DNA of 64,000 nt, from assembly GCA_964584785.1 (NCBI GenBank), contig CAZPBY010000018.1:38487-102486 (forward strand), written 5' to 3'. Position 1 is the first letter of the stretch. Each line of letters starts with the position of its first letter. Shown here piece by piece: positions 18,406 through 27,295 of the stretch. The notes beneath the pieces are model-generated. The model did not search any database, was not told the DNA's origin, and saw nothing but the letters and a program-made list of their open reading frames with translations. A program made the translations under genes and the position numbers. Source of the DNA: JAHFTY01 sp964584785. Lineage in GTDB: Bacteria; Acidobacteriota; Terriglobia; 20CM-2-55-15.

Positions 18406-19722
18406 ATGAAAGTCGGGTTGCGCCGGGAGGACAAGAACGAGTGGGAACGAAGAGTCCCGTTGACGCCCGATCACGTACGATCACTGGTGCGGCAAGGTGT
18501 TCAGGTTGTCGTGCAGCCGTCCACGATCCGCATTTTCAAGGATGACGAATATCGCAGTGTAGGCGCAGCCGTGCACGAAAACCTCTCGGATTGCCGTGTC
18601 GTGTTCGCAGTGAAGGAAATTCCGGCCGATTTTTTCCGCGACCAGGGCGTCTACATGTTTTTCTCGCACACGTTCAAGGGCCAGCCATACAACATGCCGA
18701 TGTTGCGAAAGATCATCGACCGTGGCGCAACGCTGATCGACTACGAAAAGGTTACCGACGATCAGAACCGCCGGCTGATTTTCTTCGGCAACTACGCCGG
18801 CACCGCCGGAATGTTCGAGACATTTTACACTTTGGGAAAAAGGCTCGTCTGGGAAGGCACCGCCAATCCTTTCGCAGATCTCAAGCGGCCTGTGGAATAC
18901 TCCAGCCTCGACGACGCGAAGGCCGCGCTCAAATCGGCCGGTGAACGGCTCGCCGCCGAAGGTCTCGCGGAGACGCTTTCACCGTTTGTTGTGGGGTTCA
19001 GCGGTTACGGCAACGTGTCTCGTGGTGCCCAGGAAATCTTCGACCTCGTGCCGAATGAGACGATTCATGCCTCGGAGTTGGCGGCATTCATGAAATCCGG
19101 CACAGCTTCGAATCGGAGGCTGTACAAAGTCGTGTTCTATGAGAAGGACATGGCGAGACCCCGCAATTCCAGTATGCCTTTCGATCTGCAACAGTACTAT
19201 CGACAGCCGGACAAGTATGAATCCCGGTTCGAAGAATACCTGCCGCACTTGAGCGTTCTGGTGAACTGCATTTACTGGGACCCGCGGTATCCGCGCCTCG
19301 TCACCAAACAGTGGGTCCGTCGCGCGTGGAGCGGAGGCCAGAAGCCGCGGCTGCGGGTGATTGGAGACATTAGTTGCGATATCGAGGGATCGGTGGAATG
19401 CACGGTGCGAGCGACTGAGCCCGGAGATCCGATCTACACTTATTTCCCAGCCAACGGGCTGGCAGCGAGCGGCTGGGAAGGGCATGGTCCGGTCGTGATG
19501 GCAGTCGATACGCTTCCCTCGGAATTGCCTCGCGAGGCTTCTAACAGTTTTGGCGACATGCTGGTTCCTTTCGTTCCGGCGATCGCGAAAGGAAACTTTG
19601 AGAAATCGTTTGATCAACTCGATCTCCCGCATGCCGTCAAGCGCGCGGTGATCGTTCATCGCGGCGACTTCACACCGGATTATCTGTACATGTCCAAGTT
19701 TGTTCAATCCACTTCCGTTTAG
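18406..19722 (+). CDS. Lysine-ketoglutarate reductase (saccharopine-forming) domain protein
   Basis: 438 residues related to the alanine dehydrogenase / LKR fold: N-terminal KVGLRREDKNEWERRVPLTPDHV, the VKEIP motif, FFSHTFKGQPYNM, IDYEKVTDDQNRRLIFFGNYAGTAGM, and a Rossmann GYGNVSRGAQEIF. These match the LKR half of eukaryotic AASS, which joins lysine and 2-oxoglutarate to saccharopine. The next gene encodes the saccharopine dehydrogenase half, so the plant/animal fusion is split here into two adjacent genes, pointing to lysine degradation to glutamate and aminoadipate semialdehyde. Confidence 0.85.
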   Translation: MKVGLRREDKNEWERRVPLTPDHVRSLVRQGVQVVVQPSTIRIFKDDEYRSVGAAVHENLSDCRVVFAVKEIPADFFRDQGVYMFFSHTFKGQPYNMPMLRKIIDRGATLIDYEKVTDDQNRRLIFFGNYAGTAGMFETFYTLGKRLVWEGTANPFADLKRPVEYSSLDDAKAALKSAGERLAAEGLAETLSPFVVGFSGYGNVSRGAQEIFDLVPNETIHASELAAFMKSGTASNRRLYKVVFYEKDMARPRNSSMPFDLQQYYRQPDKYESRFEEYLPHLSVLVNCIYWDPRYPRLVTKQWVRRAWSGGQKPRLRVIGDISCDIEGSVECTVRATEPGDPIYTYFPANGLAASGWEGHGPVVMAVDTLPSELPREASNSFGDMLVPFVPAIAKGNFEKSFDQLDLPHAVKRAVIVHRGDFTPDYLYMSKFVQSTSV

Positions 19723-19729
19723 GGGTCTT

Positions 19730-21076
19730 ATGCAAAAAGTTCTAGTTCTCGGCGCCGGCTTGATTTGCCGCCCGATCATTCGTTACTTGCTCGAGTCCGG
19801 AAACGTTGAAGTAACGCAGGCCACACGTACGGCGGAAAAGGCTGCCGGCATGATCGGCGGTCATGCAAATGGAAGGGCCGTATCGCTCGACGTGACACAA
19901 TCGGATGCGGCCTCGCGCCTCGACGAACTGGTGCGCAACACGGATCTCGCCGTGAGTCTCCTGCCGTACGTTCATCATGCGACGGTTGCGGAGTCGTGCA
20001 TTCGACATCGCAAGAACATGCTCACCACATCCTACGTCTCGCCGGCAATGCGTTCGCTCGAGCCGCGGGTAAAGGACGCGGGCATCGTCGTGTTGAACGA
20101 AGCCGGATTGGATCCGGGCATCGATCATATGTCGGCGATGCGGGTGATTCACGACGTGGAGCGGCGCGGCGGCAAAGTCACGAGCTTCCGCTCCACAACA
20201 GGTGCGCTGCCCGCGCATGATTCGAGCAACAATCCGTTCGGCTATAAATTTTCATGGTCGCCGAGGGGCGTGCTGCTCGCTTCGCGAAATTCCGCGAAGT
20301 GGCTCGAGAATGGGTTGATTGTCGACGTGCCCGGCGAAAAGTTGTTCGAGAATTACCGCCTCGAGGACGTTCCGGGCGCCGGCACTTTCGAGAATTATCC
20401 GAATCGCGATTCGCTGCCGTACAAGGATGTGTACGGTCTGAAGTCTGCGAAGACGGTCTATCGCGGAACGTATCGAATGTCCGGATGGTGCGAAACCCTG
20501 CGGTCCATCGTCGCGCTCAATTGGCTGAAGGATGAGCCGGTGCAGGGTTTCACCGGGAGAACCTACCGCGATATGACGGCGCACTTGATCGGCGTATCGC
20601 CGGTTGGTCTGGCGGAGAGCGTCGCGTCAAAGCTGGGATTACCTTCCTATGCCGCAGCGGTGAAGCGCTTGGAATGGCTTGGCCTCTTCAGCGATGAGGC
20701 GCTGCCTGCAGGCGCCAGTGATCCGCTCACGTATTTGAACGTGCTGATGCTCAGGAAGCTTTCAATGCAGCCCAATGATCGGGACATGGTCGTCATGAAT
20801 CATGAATTCACCGCGGAGTTTCCTGGCGGAAAGAGCGAGCGCATCACCTCGACGCTGCTGGACTACGGGATTCGCGGCGGCCACACGTCCGTGGCGCGGA
20901 CGGTCGCGCTTCCTGCGGCAATCGCCGCCAAGATGATTCTTGACGGAAAGATCAAGACGCCCGGAGTATTCATTCCGGTTGAGCCGTCGATCTATGAGCC
21001 CATCCTCAACGAGCTCGAGACGCTCGGAATTCGATTTCACGAAGCGCATGAAGTCCGTCACGAGGCCGGCCGCTAG
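19730..21076 (+). CDS. Saccharopine dehydrogenase (glutamate-forming type)
   Basis: 448 residues. A Rossmann motif (VLVLGAGLICRP) starts at residue 4, followed by SLLPYVHHATVAESCI, NEAGLDPGIDHMSAMRVI and SNNPFGYKFSWSPRGVLLA, all typical of saccharopine dehydrogenases and of the SDH half of AASS. I chose the ATG at 19730, preceded by AGGGGT, over an earlier in-frame start that overlaps the upstream gene. With the preceding reductase it completes lysine to aminoadipate semialdehyde plus glutamate. Confidence 0.88.
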   Translation: MQKVLVLGAGLICRPIIRYLLESGNVEVTQATRTAEKAAGMIGGHANGRAVSLDVTQSDAASRLDELVRNTDLAVSLLPYVHHATVAESCIRHRKNMLTTSYVSPAMRSLEPRVKDAGIVVLNEAGLDPGIDHMSAMRVIHDVERRGGKVTSFRSTTGALPAHDSSNNPFGYKFSWSPRGVLLASRNSAKWLENGLIVDVPGEKLFENYRLEDVPGAGTFENYPNRDSLPYKDVYGLKSAKTVYRGTYRMSGWCETLRSIVALNWLKDEPVQGFTGRTYRDMTAHLIGVSPVGLAESVASKLGLPSYAAAVKRLEWLGLFSDEALPAGASDPLTYLNVLMLRKLSMQPNDRDMVVMNHEFTAEFPGGKSERITSTLLDYGIRGGHTSVARTVALPAAIAAKMILDGKIKTPGVFIPVEPSIYEPILNELETLGIRFHEAHEVRHEAGR

Positions 21077-21105
21077 TCCGGGTTGCTGGTTGGCGGGCTA
21101 ATGTG

Positions 21106-21882
21106 ATGAACCTGAACCGAACGGGCGGCGGGCTTGAACTGCGGGGAGTCTCAAAGCGATACAGCACCCTTATCGCCATCCAGCGAACGGACCTTGCGGT
21201 TCCGGCCGGCCGCACTCTTGTGCTGATCGGGCCATCGGGTTGCGGCAAGTCCACCCTGCTGCGGTTGATGATCGGTTTGATTCGTCCTGATGAAGGCGCT
21301 GTCCTTTTCGACGGAACTCCTTTTACCCCCGAGAACAGCGCGAAACTTCGGCATCGCATGGGTTATGTCATTCAGGATGGCGGGCTGTTTCCCCATCTGA
21401 CGGCTCGCGATAACGTCACCCTGCTGGCGCAGCACCTTGGAAAACCACGCCAATGGGTCGACGATCGGGTTTCGGAACTGGCCGCACTAACGCGTTTTCC
21501 AGTGGACGGTCTGCAGCGCTTTCCGGCGCAACTTTCCGGCGGACAGAGGCAGCGCGTCAGCCTGATGCGGGCGCTCATGCTCGATCCGGATGTGCTTCTG
21601 CTCGACGAACCGCTCGGCGCTCTCGATCCGATCATCCGCAGCGACCTTCAGTCCGATCTGAAAGGCATTTTCCAGACGCTGCGCAAAACCGTCGTTCTTG
21701 TCACGCACGACATCGGAGAGGCAGCGTTTTTCGGTGATGAAATCGTCTTACTCCAAGCCGGCGCGATCATCCAAAGAGGACGACTCACCGATCTGGTCCA
21801 GCGCCCGGCGAATGAGTTCGTTGTGCGATTCATCAACGCCCAGCGAACGCCTCAACTCACGCCTGCAGGGAGTCCGCTGTGA
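21106..21882 (+). CDS. Osmoprotectant (glycine betaine/choline) ABC transporter ATPase
   Basis: 258 residues with Walker A GPSGCGKST, Q-loop YVIQDGGLFPHLT, signature LSGGQRQRVSL, Walker B VLLLDEPLGALDP and the switch His in VTHDIGEAAFFGDEI. The sequence groups with ProV/OpuCA-type ATPases, but the C-terminal CBS pair of OpuCA is missing, so osmotic gating must come from elsewhere. A GTG one codon upstream (21103) is an alternative start. The stop overlaps the substrate-binding/permease gene by 4 bases. Confidence 0.87.
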   Translation: MNLNRTGGGLELRGVSKRYSTLIAIQRTDLAVPAGRTLVLIGPSGCGKSTLLRLMIGLIRPDEGAVLFDGTPFTPENSAKLRHRMGYVIQDGGLFPHLTARDNVTLLAQHLGKPRQWVDDRVSELAALTRFPVDGLQRFPAQLSGGQRQRVSLMRALMLDPDVLLLDEPLGALDPIIRSDLQSDLKGIFQTLRKTVVLVTHDIGEAAFFGDEIVLLQAGAIIQRGRLTDLVQRPANEFVVRFINAQRTPQLTPAGSPL

Positions 21883-23539
21883 AGCGTTTACTCGCCCTCT
21901 TCTCCGTGGCGTTGGCGATACTGGTGGCTGACCGCACCGCCGGAGCGGCTGAGACGGCACTCACCATCGGCTCCAAGTACGACATTGAGGGCGAAATTCT
22001 CGGCAACATGTTCGCGATACTCGCGCGGAGCACAAACACGCCGGCCGCGTATCTGCGGTTGGGCGGAACCGAGGTTGCCTGGCAGGCCCTGATCAACGGG
22101 CAGATCGACGCCTATCCCGAGTACACAGGCACTCTCACTCACGAAATTTTTGCCACGAGGAAGATCACCACGCCTGCGCAACTCGACACGGCGCTTCAAG
22201 AGTTCAACCTGGTGATGAGCAAACCACTTGGCTTCAACAATACGTACGCCATCGCGTTGAAGGAAGACACGGCGGGGAAACTGGGTATTGCGACAGTCAG
22301 CGATATGAAAGCGCATCCCGACTTGCGTCTCGGTTTCAGCAATGAATTCATGGGAAGGGACGAGTGCTGGCCGGCGCTGCAGAAAAGGTAACGCCTGCCT
22401 TTTCCGCCCAAAGGGTTTGGGNNNNNNNNNNGGGTAACTTGCAGTTGTGCACGTCAAACTGCATGAAACTCATACCCAACGTGCGCCTCGTTTTTAGCAA
22501 TGAAGTCATGGGAACGGACGATGGCTGGCCATCTCGGCTGAATAGGTACCGCCGGCCGTTCGCGCCAAAGGGTTATGAGCATGCGCAGTTGTACGAAGCG
22601 TTTTTTTTTAATGATACGGCGACCACCGAGATCTACACCACCGACTCCAAGGTTCGAAAACTGAACCTGCGAGTCTTGAAGGATGATCTCGACTTTTTTC
22701 CCAAATATGAAGCGGTCATCCTGGCAAGGAAAGATTCGATGGCGCGCGCGGCTGAAGCGTTTCGCGCAGTATTCAGACTCGAGGGCGCCATCACGGAACC
22801 GCAGATGATCGAAGTCAACGCCGCGGTGGACGAACGTCAGCGCACGGCGGAGGAAGCTGCAGGTGATTTCGTTTCGCAGCGGCTGGGCATCCACGTGGAG
22901 AAGCCGAGCTCGGTTTGGAACCAGACGCTGCAGCATGCGAGGGAGCACGCGTTTCTCGTGGCGATCTCGCTTGCCGCATCGATCATCATTGCGGTCCCGT
23001 TAGGCGTTCTTTCGGTTCGCTGGACGCGCCTTGGCCAGGTCGTGTTGGGAATTGTGGGAGTCGTGCAGACGATTCCATCGCTGGCTCTGCTCATGTTCAT
23101 GATCCCGCTCCTGGGTCTGGGTGAACTGCCGACGATCGGCGCCCTCTTTCTCTATAGCCTCCTGCCGATCGTGCGCAACACCTACACGGGAATACGGGAC
23201 ATTCCAAAGGAGCTTCAGGAATCCGCCGATGCGCTCGGCCTGCCCGCGCAAACGCGATTGTGGCGGATAGAGTTGCCTCTGGCCTCGCGCGCCATTCTCG
23301 CAGGAATCAAGACGGCGGCTGTGATCAACGTCGGGACCGCGACCATCGGCGGGCTGATCGGCGCCGGAGGCTTTGGCCAGGCGATCGTCACCGGGCTTCA
23401 ACGCAACGATCAATCGATGATCCTGTGGCAAGGCGCCCTTCCGGCTGCTGTCCTGGCCATTCTCGTGCAATGGTTGTTCGATTGGACCGAACGCTACGTG
23501 GTTCCCGGCGGCTTACGCTTGCCACCGTCTCGCGACTAA
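21879..23539 (+). CDS. Osmoprotectant ABC transporter substrate-binding/permease fusion, broken by assembly gap
   Basis: Reads as two frames but is best explained as one gene. The first part (GTG 21879 to TAA 22391) has a signal peptide and the start of an OpuAC/ProX-type binding domain (TIGSKYDIEGEILGNM). After the gap the frame from 22639 to 23539 continues the same domain (YTTDSKVRKLNLRVLKDD) and then an OpuCB-type permease (VWNQTLQHAREHAFLVAISL to GGLRLPPSRD) with the EAA-like loop ELQESADALGLPAQTRLWRIELPLA. Between them lie an N-run, a degraded second copy of preceding sequence and an Illumina adapter. Order is binding domain first, permease second, the reverse of Gram-positive OpuABC-type fusions. 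The frame break is probably not biological. Confidence 0.8.
22422..22431. other. Assembly gap (10 N)
   Basis: Ten undetermined bases. The sequence right after the gap (22451-22575) repeats, with many substitutions, the sequence right before it (22288-22421), so the gap length and flanks are unreliable. Confidence 0.99.
22610..22638 (+). other. Illumina P5 adapter sequence left in the assembly
   Basis: Bases 22610-22638 equal the whole 29-base Illumina P5 sequence, which opens AATGATACGGCGACCACCGA. Nine T residues precede it. The adapter tail joins in frame to the natural coding sequence (ACCGAGATCTACAC reads as TEIYT), which suggests that the native gene resembles the adapter's 3' end here and captured the primer or read. 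Confidence 0.95.
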
Positions 23540-23580
23540 TCCTTCCCCGCGGGATCAGCCCGAGGCATAAGAAGCCGATA

Positions 23581-23608
23581 TTGACATCAAATGAACCCAA
23601 TGACATCA
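23581..23608 (+). promoter_or_regulatory. Candidate promoter/operator of the first vapBC module
   Basis: TTGACA (23581-23586) is followed after a normal spacer by a weak CATCAT. The octamer TGACATCA occurs twice as a direct repeat (23582-23589 and 23601-23608), just before the antitoxin ATG, and could be the half-sites for VapB autorepression. Confidence 0.4.
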
Positions 23609-23615
23609 TTTTCAC

Positions 23616-23843
23616 ATGAGAACGACACTCAGCCTGGATGATGATGTCTTGGCCGAGGCGACTAAACGGGCGCGAATTCTGCGGATCTCTCTTGGAAAGT
23701 CGATCTCGGATCTCGTGCGCCGTGGTTTGCAAGTGGCGCCGCCGGTTCGGGAAAAGAATGGCTTGACGGTTTTCGATCCGCCGAAGGGATCGGCGAAGAT
23801 CACGGCTGGCAAGGTGAAAGAAGCATTGAGCGACTTTCCATGA
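23616..23843 (+). CDS. vapB: Type II antitoxin, VapB-like ribbon-helix-helix
   Basis: 75 residues. The N-terminus MRTTLSLDDDVLAEATKRA is a ribbon-helix-helix DNA-binding fold and the tail is a flexible toxin-binding segment. It overlaps the downstream PIN toxin by 4 bases (ATGA), the usual antitoxin-first arrangement. It likely neutralises the toxin and represses its own promoter. This is one of three VapBC-like pairs in the window. Confidence 0.82.
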   Translation: MRTTLSLDDDVLAEATKRARILRISLGKSISDLVRRGLQVAPPVREKNGLTVFDPPKGSAKITAGKVKEALSDFP

Positions 23844-24280
23844 GCGTTTACCTGCTCGACGTCAATCTGCTGATGGCGTTGTTTTGGACGAACCATGATC
23901 AACACGAGCAGGCCAGTGATTGGTTCCAATCGCATTCGCGATATGGCTGGGCAACCTGTCCTTTGACCCAGGTGGGATTTGTTCGAATTAGCAGCAACCC
24001 TCGCGTTTTTCCTGATGCACCCTCACCGCTAAAAGCCATCGAGATTCTGAACGCAAACATCAACCACCGAAGTCATCATTTCTGGAAGGAGGAGATATCG
24101 CTTCAACGTTCCGTCGCTCTGTTTTCGAATCTTTTTACAGGACATCAGCAAACCACGGATGCCTATCTCTTCGGCTTAGCGATACACAAGCGAGGAGTCC
24201 TCGCAACCTTCGACAGCGGCATTGCTTCTTTGTTGCCGGAAAACGCGCCTCAGCTGAAATCTCTGGAGATTGTGCGTTAA
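23840..24280 (+). CDS. vapC: VapC-like PIN-domain ribonuclease toxin
   Basis: 146 residues. Conserved acidic positions of PIN nucleases are visible: LLDVNLLMALF (first Asp), the TTDAYLFGLAIHKRGVLATFDSGI block near the C-terminus with two Asp residues, and TQVGFVRI in the middle. It belongs to the TA-system VapC group, which cleaves structured RNAs such as initiator tRNA or the sarcin-ricin loop; the actual target is unknown. Confidence 0.85.
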   Translation: MSVYLLDVNLLMALFWTNHDQHEQASDWFQSHSRYGWATCPLTQVGFVRISSNPRVFPDAPSPLKAIEILNANINHRSHHFWKEEISLQRSVALFSNLFTGHQQTTDAYLFGLAIHKRGVLATFDSGIASLLPENAPQLKSLEIVR

Positions 24281-24349
24281 CGCAAATGCCCGGCTCGCTA
24301 TCTTCAGTCGGGCAGCGCAAGGTACGAACTGGCTGATCTTTTTTAAAGG

Positions 24350-24559
24350 CTAATTGTGAAGGGTTGCGAAAGATGCCGCGCCGCTGAAGGGCCATTGAGT
24401 TGCAATCTCATCAAGCGCCTCCGCAATTTCGGTAATGAGCTTCTCGCATGCTTCGCACTCGAAAACGTGTTCGTAGTCGGTCCAGGCCAGATCCATCGCT
24501 CCGCAGGCGCACTGCCACAGTTTTGAGGGCGAGACGTGGGTTGTCGGCTCTTCGCGCAT
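24350..24559 (-). CDS. Small zinc-ribbon-like hypothetical protein
   Basis: 69 residues from the ATG at 24559 (an upstream TTG could add six). It has CACG and, 14 residues on, CEAC, giving a CxC-x14-CxxC pattern suited to one zinc ion, and an acidic helix after it. I do not recognise the family. It lies between the vapBC module and the ECF41 promoter, transcribed away from the latter. Confidence 0.5.
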   Translation of the reverse strand: MREEPTTHVSPSKLWQCACGAMDLAWTDYEHVFECEACEKLITEIAEALDEIATQWPFSGAASFATLHN

Positions 24560-24596
24560 AATGAGTTTGACTCGCAAAAAAAAATTCCGGCACTTC

Positions 24597-24623
24597 TGTC
24601 ACAAAGCGATCCTCTGGCTCGTC
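24597..24623 (+). promoter_or_regulatory. ECF41-type sigma factor promoter
   Basis: TGTCACA (24597-24603), a 16-base spacer, then CGTC (24620-24623). This equals the published ECF41 promoter consensus TGTCACA-N16-CGTC, and lies 34 bases upstream of an operon that itself encodes an ECF41 sigma factor. Autoregulation is therefore expected. Confidence 0.85.
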
Positions 24624-24657
24624 CTGACCTTAGAAACAGCATACACGGAGGGCATCC

Positions 24658-25965
24658 ATGACAAATGCTTTAATTGTTGGAGGGGGAATCGCCGGATTGA
24701 CCGCCGCAACTTTGCTGGGCCGGGCCGGAAAGTCGGTCGTGGTGCTGGAGCAGGCTGAACATCTGGGAGGCCGGGCCGCGACGCAGACAACGCCCGACGG
24801 ATTTCATTTCAATATCGGTCCGCATGCCCTTTACCTCGGCGGAAAGGCCAGCCGCGTGCTTCGAGAACTCGATATCCGGATCGACGTACGCAAGGTCGGG
24901 ACATCCGGCGCATTCGCAGTTTGCGACAACAGAGTGCACCCATTTCCATCGGGTCTGATTTCGATGGCGGGTACGCGACTGTTCAACATTACCGAACGTC
25001 TCGAGGCGCTCCGTTTTCTTGCGCGGCTTGGACGAATCGACCCTCGGCCCCTGGACGGCACAACCGTCACAAGCTGGCTGGAGAGAGATGTCCGAAGTTT
25101 TCGTGTGCGGTTGTTCGTTCAGGCGTTGATTCGCGTTTCGAGTTACACGAACGCGCCTCTGCAAATGTCTGCGGGCGCAGCGCTGGAGCAGCTCCAGTTG
25201 GTGTTTCGCACCGGTGTTGCTTATGTGAGTGGCGGATGGCAGACGCTCGTCGATCGGCTTCGAGAACGAGCTGCTGCTGCCGGCGCGAATCTGCGGGTTG
25301 CGAATCGCGTCCAAGCGCTCGAGTATCGCTCCGGTCAGGTGCGCGGCGTTCGACTCGATGATGGAACGCGGCTTCACGGAGAGGCCGTGGTGCTGGCGGT
25401 TCCTCCAGGGATCGCGATGACGCTCCTCGGTGATGGCGCAGGACTCCGCTTGCGGCAATGGATCGAGAACGCAACGCCCGTCCAGGCCGCTTGTCTCGAT
25501 CTCGGTTTGCACCGGCTGCCGCAGTCCGGCAGGACCTTCGCGCTCGGTTTGGACGCACCGCTGTATCTGTCGGTACACTCGCGATGGGCGGAACTCGCTC
25601 CGAAGGGCGCTGCCCTGGTTCACGTCGCCAAATACCTGCCCGCTGGATTAACGACGGATCCGGCCGAGGATCGCACCGAGCTTGAACGTTACATGGATCT
25701 TGTCCAGCCGAGCTGGAGAGATCAGGTGATCCATCAGCGATTCCTGCCCCGGATGAATGTGACTCAAGCGATCGTTCGCTCGGAATTCGGCGGTTTGAAG
25801 GGGCGGCCCGGCGTGGATGCCCCGGCAGTCGAGAATGTCTACCTTGCAGGGGATTGGGTCGGTCCCGAAGGGATGCTCGTGGATGCTGCGTTTGCAAGCG
25901 CGTCACGAGCCGCGAAGCTGCTGATCGGAAGCCGCCACTCGATGTTGCAGGCGCAGGCCGTATGA
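24658..25965 (+). CDS. FAD-dependent oxidoreductase (amine oxidase / phytoene desaturase fold)
   Basis: 435 residues. An N-terminal dinucleotide-binding motif (ALIVGGGIAGLTAATLLGRAG) and GG-motif (EHLGGRAATQT) with the C-terminal NVYLAGDWVGPEGMLVDAAFASA define a flavoprotein of the protoporphyrinogen oxidase / phytoene desaturase superfamily. The substrate is unknown. GGAGGG lies about 8 bases before the ATG. Its stop overlaps the ECF41 sigma gene (ATGA), matching the known habit of ECF41 genes to sit next to oxidoreductase, carboxymuconolactone decarboxylase or epimerase genes that they control. Confidence 0.85.
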   Translation: MTNALIVGGGIAGLTAATLLGRAGKSVVVLEQAEHLGGRAATQTTPDGFHFNIGPHALYLGGKASRVLRELDIRIDVRKVGTSGAFAVCDNRVHPFPSGLISMAGTRLFNITERLEALRFLARLGRIDPRPLDGTTVTSWLERDVRSFRVRLFVQALIRVSSYTNAPLQMSAGAALEQLQLVFRTGVAYVSGGWQTLVDRLRERAAAAGANLRVANRVQALEYRSGQVRGVRLDDGTRLHGEAVVLAVPPGIAMTLLGDGAGLRLRQWIENATPVQAACLDLGLHRLPQSGRTFALGLDAPLYLSVHSRWAELAPKGAALVHVAKYLPAGLTTDPAEDRTELERYMDLVQPSWRDQVIHQRFLPRMNVTQAIVRSEFGGLKGRPGVDAPAVENVYLAGDWVGPEGMLVDAAFASASRAAKLLIGSRHSMLQAQAV

Positions 25966-26825
25966 ATCGTGTTGAAGCCTTTGAGCAAAGCCGTCCGCTC
26001 TTGATGTCGATTGCTTATCGCATGCTGGGAAGCCGCGCGGACGCGGAGGACGCTTTGCAGGATGCGTTCGTGCGATGGCAGGAATCCGATGAAGATCCAG
26101 AATCGCCGAAAGCCTATCTGGCTACCATCGTCACGCGGCTCTGCATGGATCAGCTCAAGTCGGCACGCGTCAAACGCGAGGTTTATGTGGGACAGTGGCT
26201 GCCGGAACCGATCGTGACGAAAGGAAGCGCGGTCGAGTTGTCTGAATCGCTGACGATCGCGTTCCTTGTCCTCCTTGAAAGTCTCGCGCCGGCCGAACGT
26301 GCGGCGTTTCTGTTGCACGAGGCATTCGATTACGACTACTCCGACATCGCGCAGATCATCGGAAAGAGCGAAGCCAATTCCAGACAGATGGTTCACCGCG
26401 CGAAAGAGAGGATATCGTCGCGACACCGCCGTTACGACGCGACTCCCGAGCAGACGGAACGTATCACGTCGCGATTCCTCGAAACCACGCGCAACGGAGA
26501 TCTCTCCGGACTCATGGCTCTGTTTGCCGAAGATGCCGTCATGGTCAGCGATGGGGGCGGGAAAGTGCGCGCCGCTTTGAACCCGGTTTACGGTGCGGAT
26601 AATGTTGCGCGATTCCTCATCGGCGTGGTGCGGAAAAACGAGGGCCGGCAGCCGACGCACGCTGTGACCGAGATCAACGGCCAGCCGGCATTTGTGACGT
26701 CGATTGCGGGGCAGTTTGTTGCGGCGACGATATTGGGAATTCGCGGCGGCCTGATCCACGATCTCTACATCATCGTGAACCCCGACAAACTCGCCGGGAT
26801 CAAGGCGCCGGGCGCGCGCCCCTGA
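25962..26825 (+). CDS. ECF41 family RNA polymerase sigma factor with SnoaL-like extension
   Basis: 287 residues. Sigma-2 region LLMSIAYRMLGSRADAEDALQDAFVRW and sigma-4 region (YSDIAQIIGKSEANSRQMVHRAKERI) are followed by a SnoaL-like C-terminal domain. The three diagnostic ECF41 motifs are all present: WLPEP in the linker, DGGGK, and NPDKL near the C-terminus. ECF41 members have no anti-sigma gene; the fused SnoaL domain modulates activity. The ATG at 25962 overlaps the oxidoreductase stop; an earlier in-frame start lies inside that gene and was rejected. Confidence 0.95.
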   Translation: MNRVEAFEQSRPLLMSIAYRMLGSRADAEDALQDAFVRWQESDEDPESPKAYLATIVTRLCMDQLKSARVKREVYVGQWLPEPIVTKGSAVELSESLTIAFLVLLESLAPAERAAFLLHEAFDYDYSDIAQIIGKSEANSRQMVHRAKERISSRHRRYDATPEQTERITSRFLETTRNGDLSGLMALFAEDAVMVSDGGGKVRAALNPVYGADNVARFLIGVVRKNEGRQPTHAVTEINGQPAFVTSIAGQFVAATILGIRGGLIHDLYIIVNPDKLAGIKAPGARP

Positions 26826-27249
26826 AAAAGAAATAAAACGCCACGGTCTGAACGCAGTGGTACATATCGTTGTGGTTGAACGCCGGCGTGAACGAGACGC
26901 CGCGCAACTGAATGAGAAGTCCCGCCACACTGAGAAACAATCCGGCGCGAAGCCACTGGGTATTCGTCGCGTTGCGTTGCAGCGGACCCGAAACCGCCGC
27001 GGATACCATGAACGCGGCACTCGCGCCGATCAGCAGCATCGTCACATTCCACAGACCGGTGTGCATTCGCGCGCTTTGCAGCGTCGCGAAACCGTGAAAC
27101 GTACCGCCGGCTATCGCGGCCGCAGCCCCGCAGAAGAAACCGATGGGCCAAAGAAAACTCACTTTGGAATCGTGTGTGGTTGACCGGAGCAGGGAAGCGC
27201 CAAACCCAAACGCGCCAATTCCCAGAATGTAGTCGGTCAGCATTGTCAT
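26800..27249 (-). CDS. Small integral membrane protein, unknown function
   Basis: 149 residues with five to six hydrophobic segments. Conserved-looking polar residues in the membrane are GGTFHGF and, near the C-terminus, NHNDMYHCVQ. The His/Asp pattern recalls the CREST hydrolase superfamily (ceramidases, PAQR), but this is only a resemblance. The ATG at 27249 was chosen because TM1 begins directly after it; a GTG at 27267 is possible. It overlaps the ECF41 gene tail-to-tail by 26 bases and is 46 bases downstream of the sirtuin gene. Confidence 0.6.
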   Translation of the reverse strand: MTMLTDYILGIGAFGFGASLLRSTTHDSKVSFLWPIGFFCGAAAAIAGGTFHGFATLQSARMHTGLWNVTMLLIGASAAFMVSAAVSGPLQRNATNTQWLRAGLFLSVAGLLIQLRGVSFTPAFNHNDMYHCVQTVAFYFFFRGARPAP

Positions 27250-27295
27250 CGGTTCGGTAATTGTCACGGCGACTAGTATAGCGACCGCCGCTCCC

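Noticed and set aside
22288..22575. Natural tandem duplication inside the transporter gene
   Set aside because: The second copy has random-looking substitutions next to an N-run, poly-T and an Illumina adapter, so artefact is far likelier.
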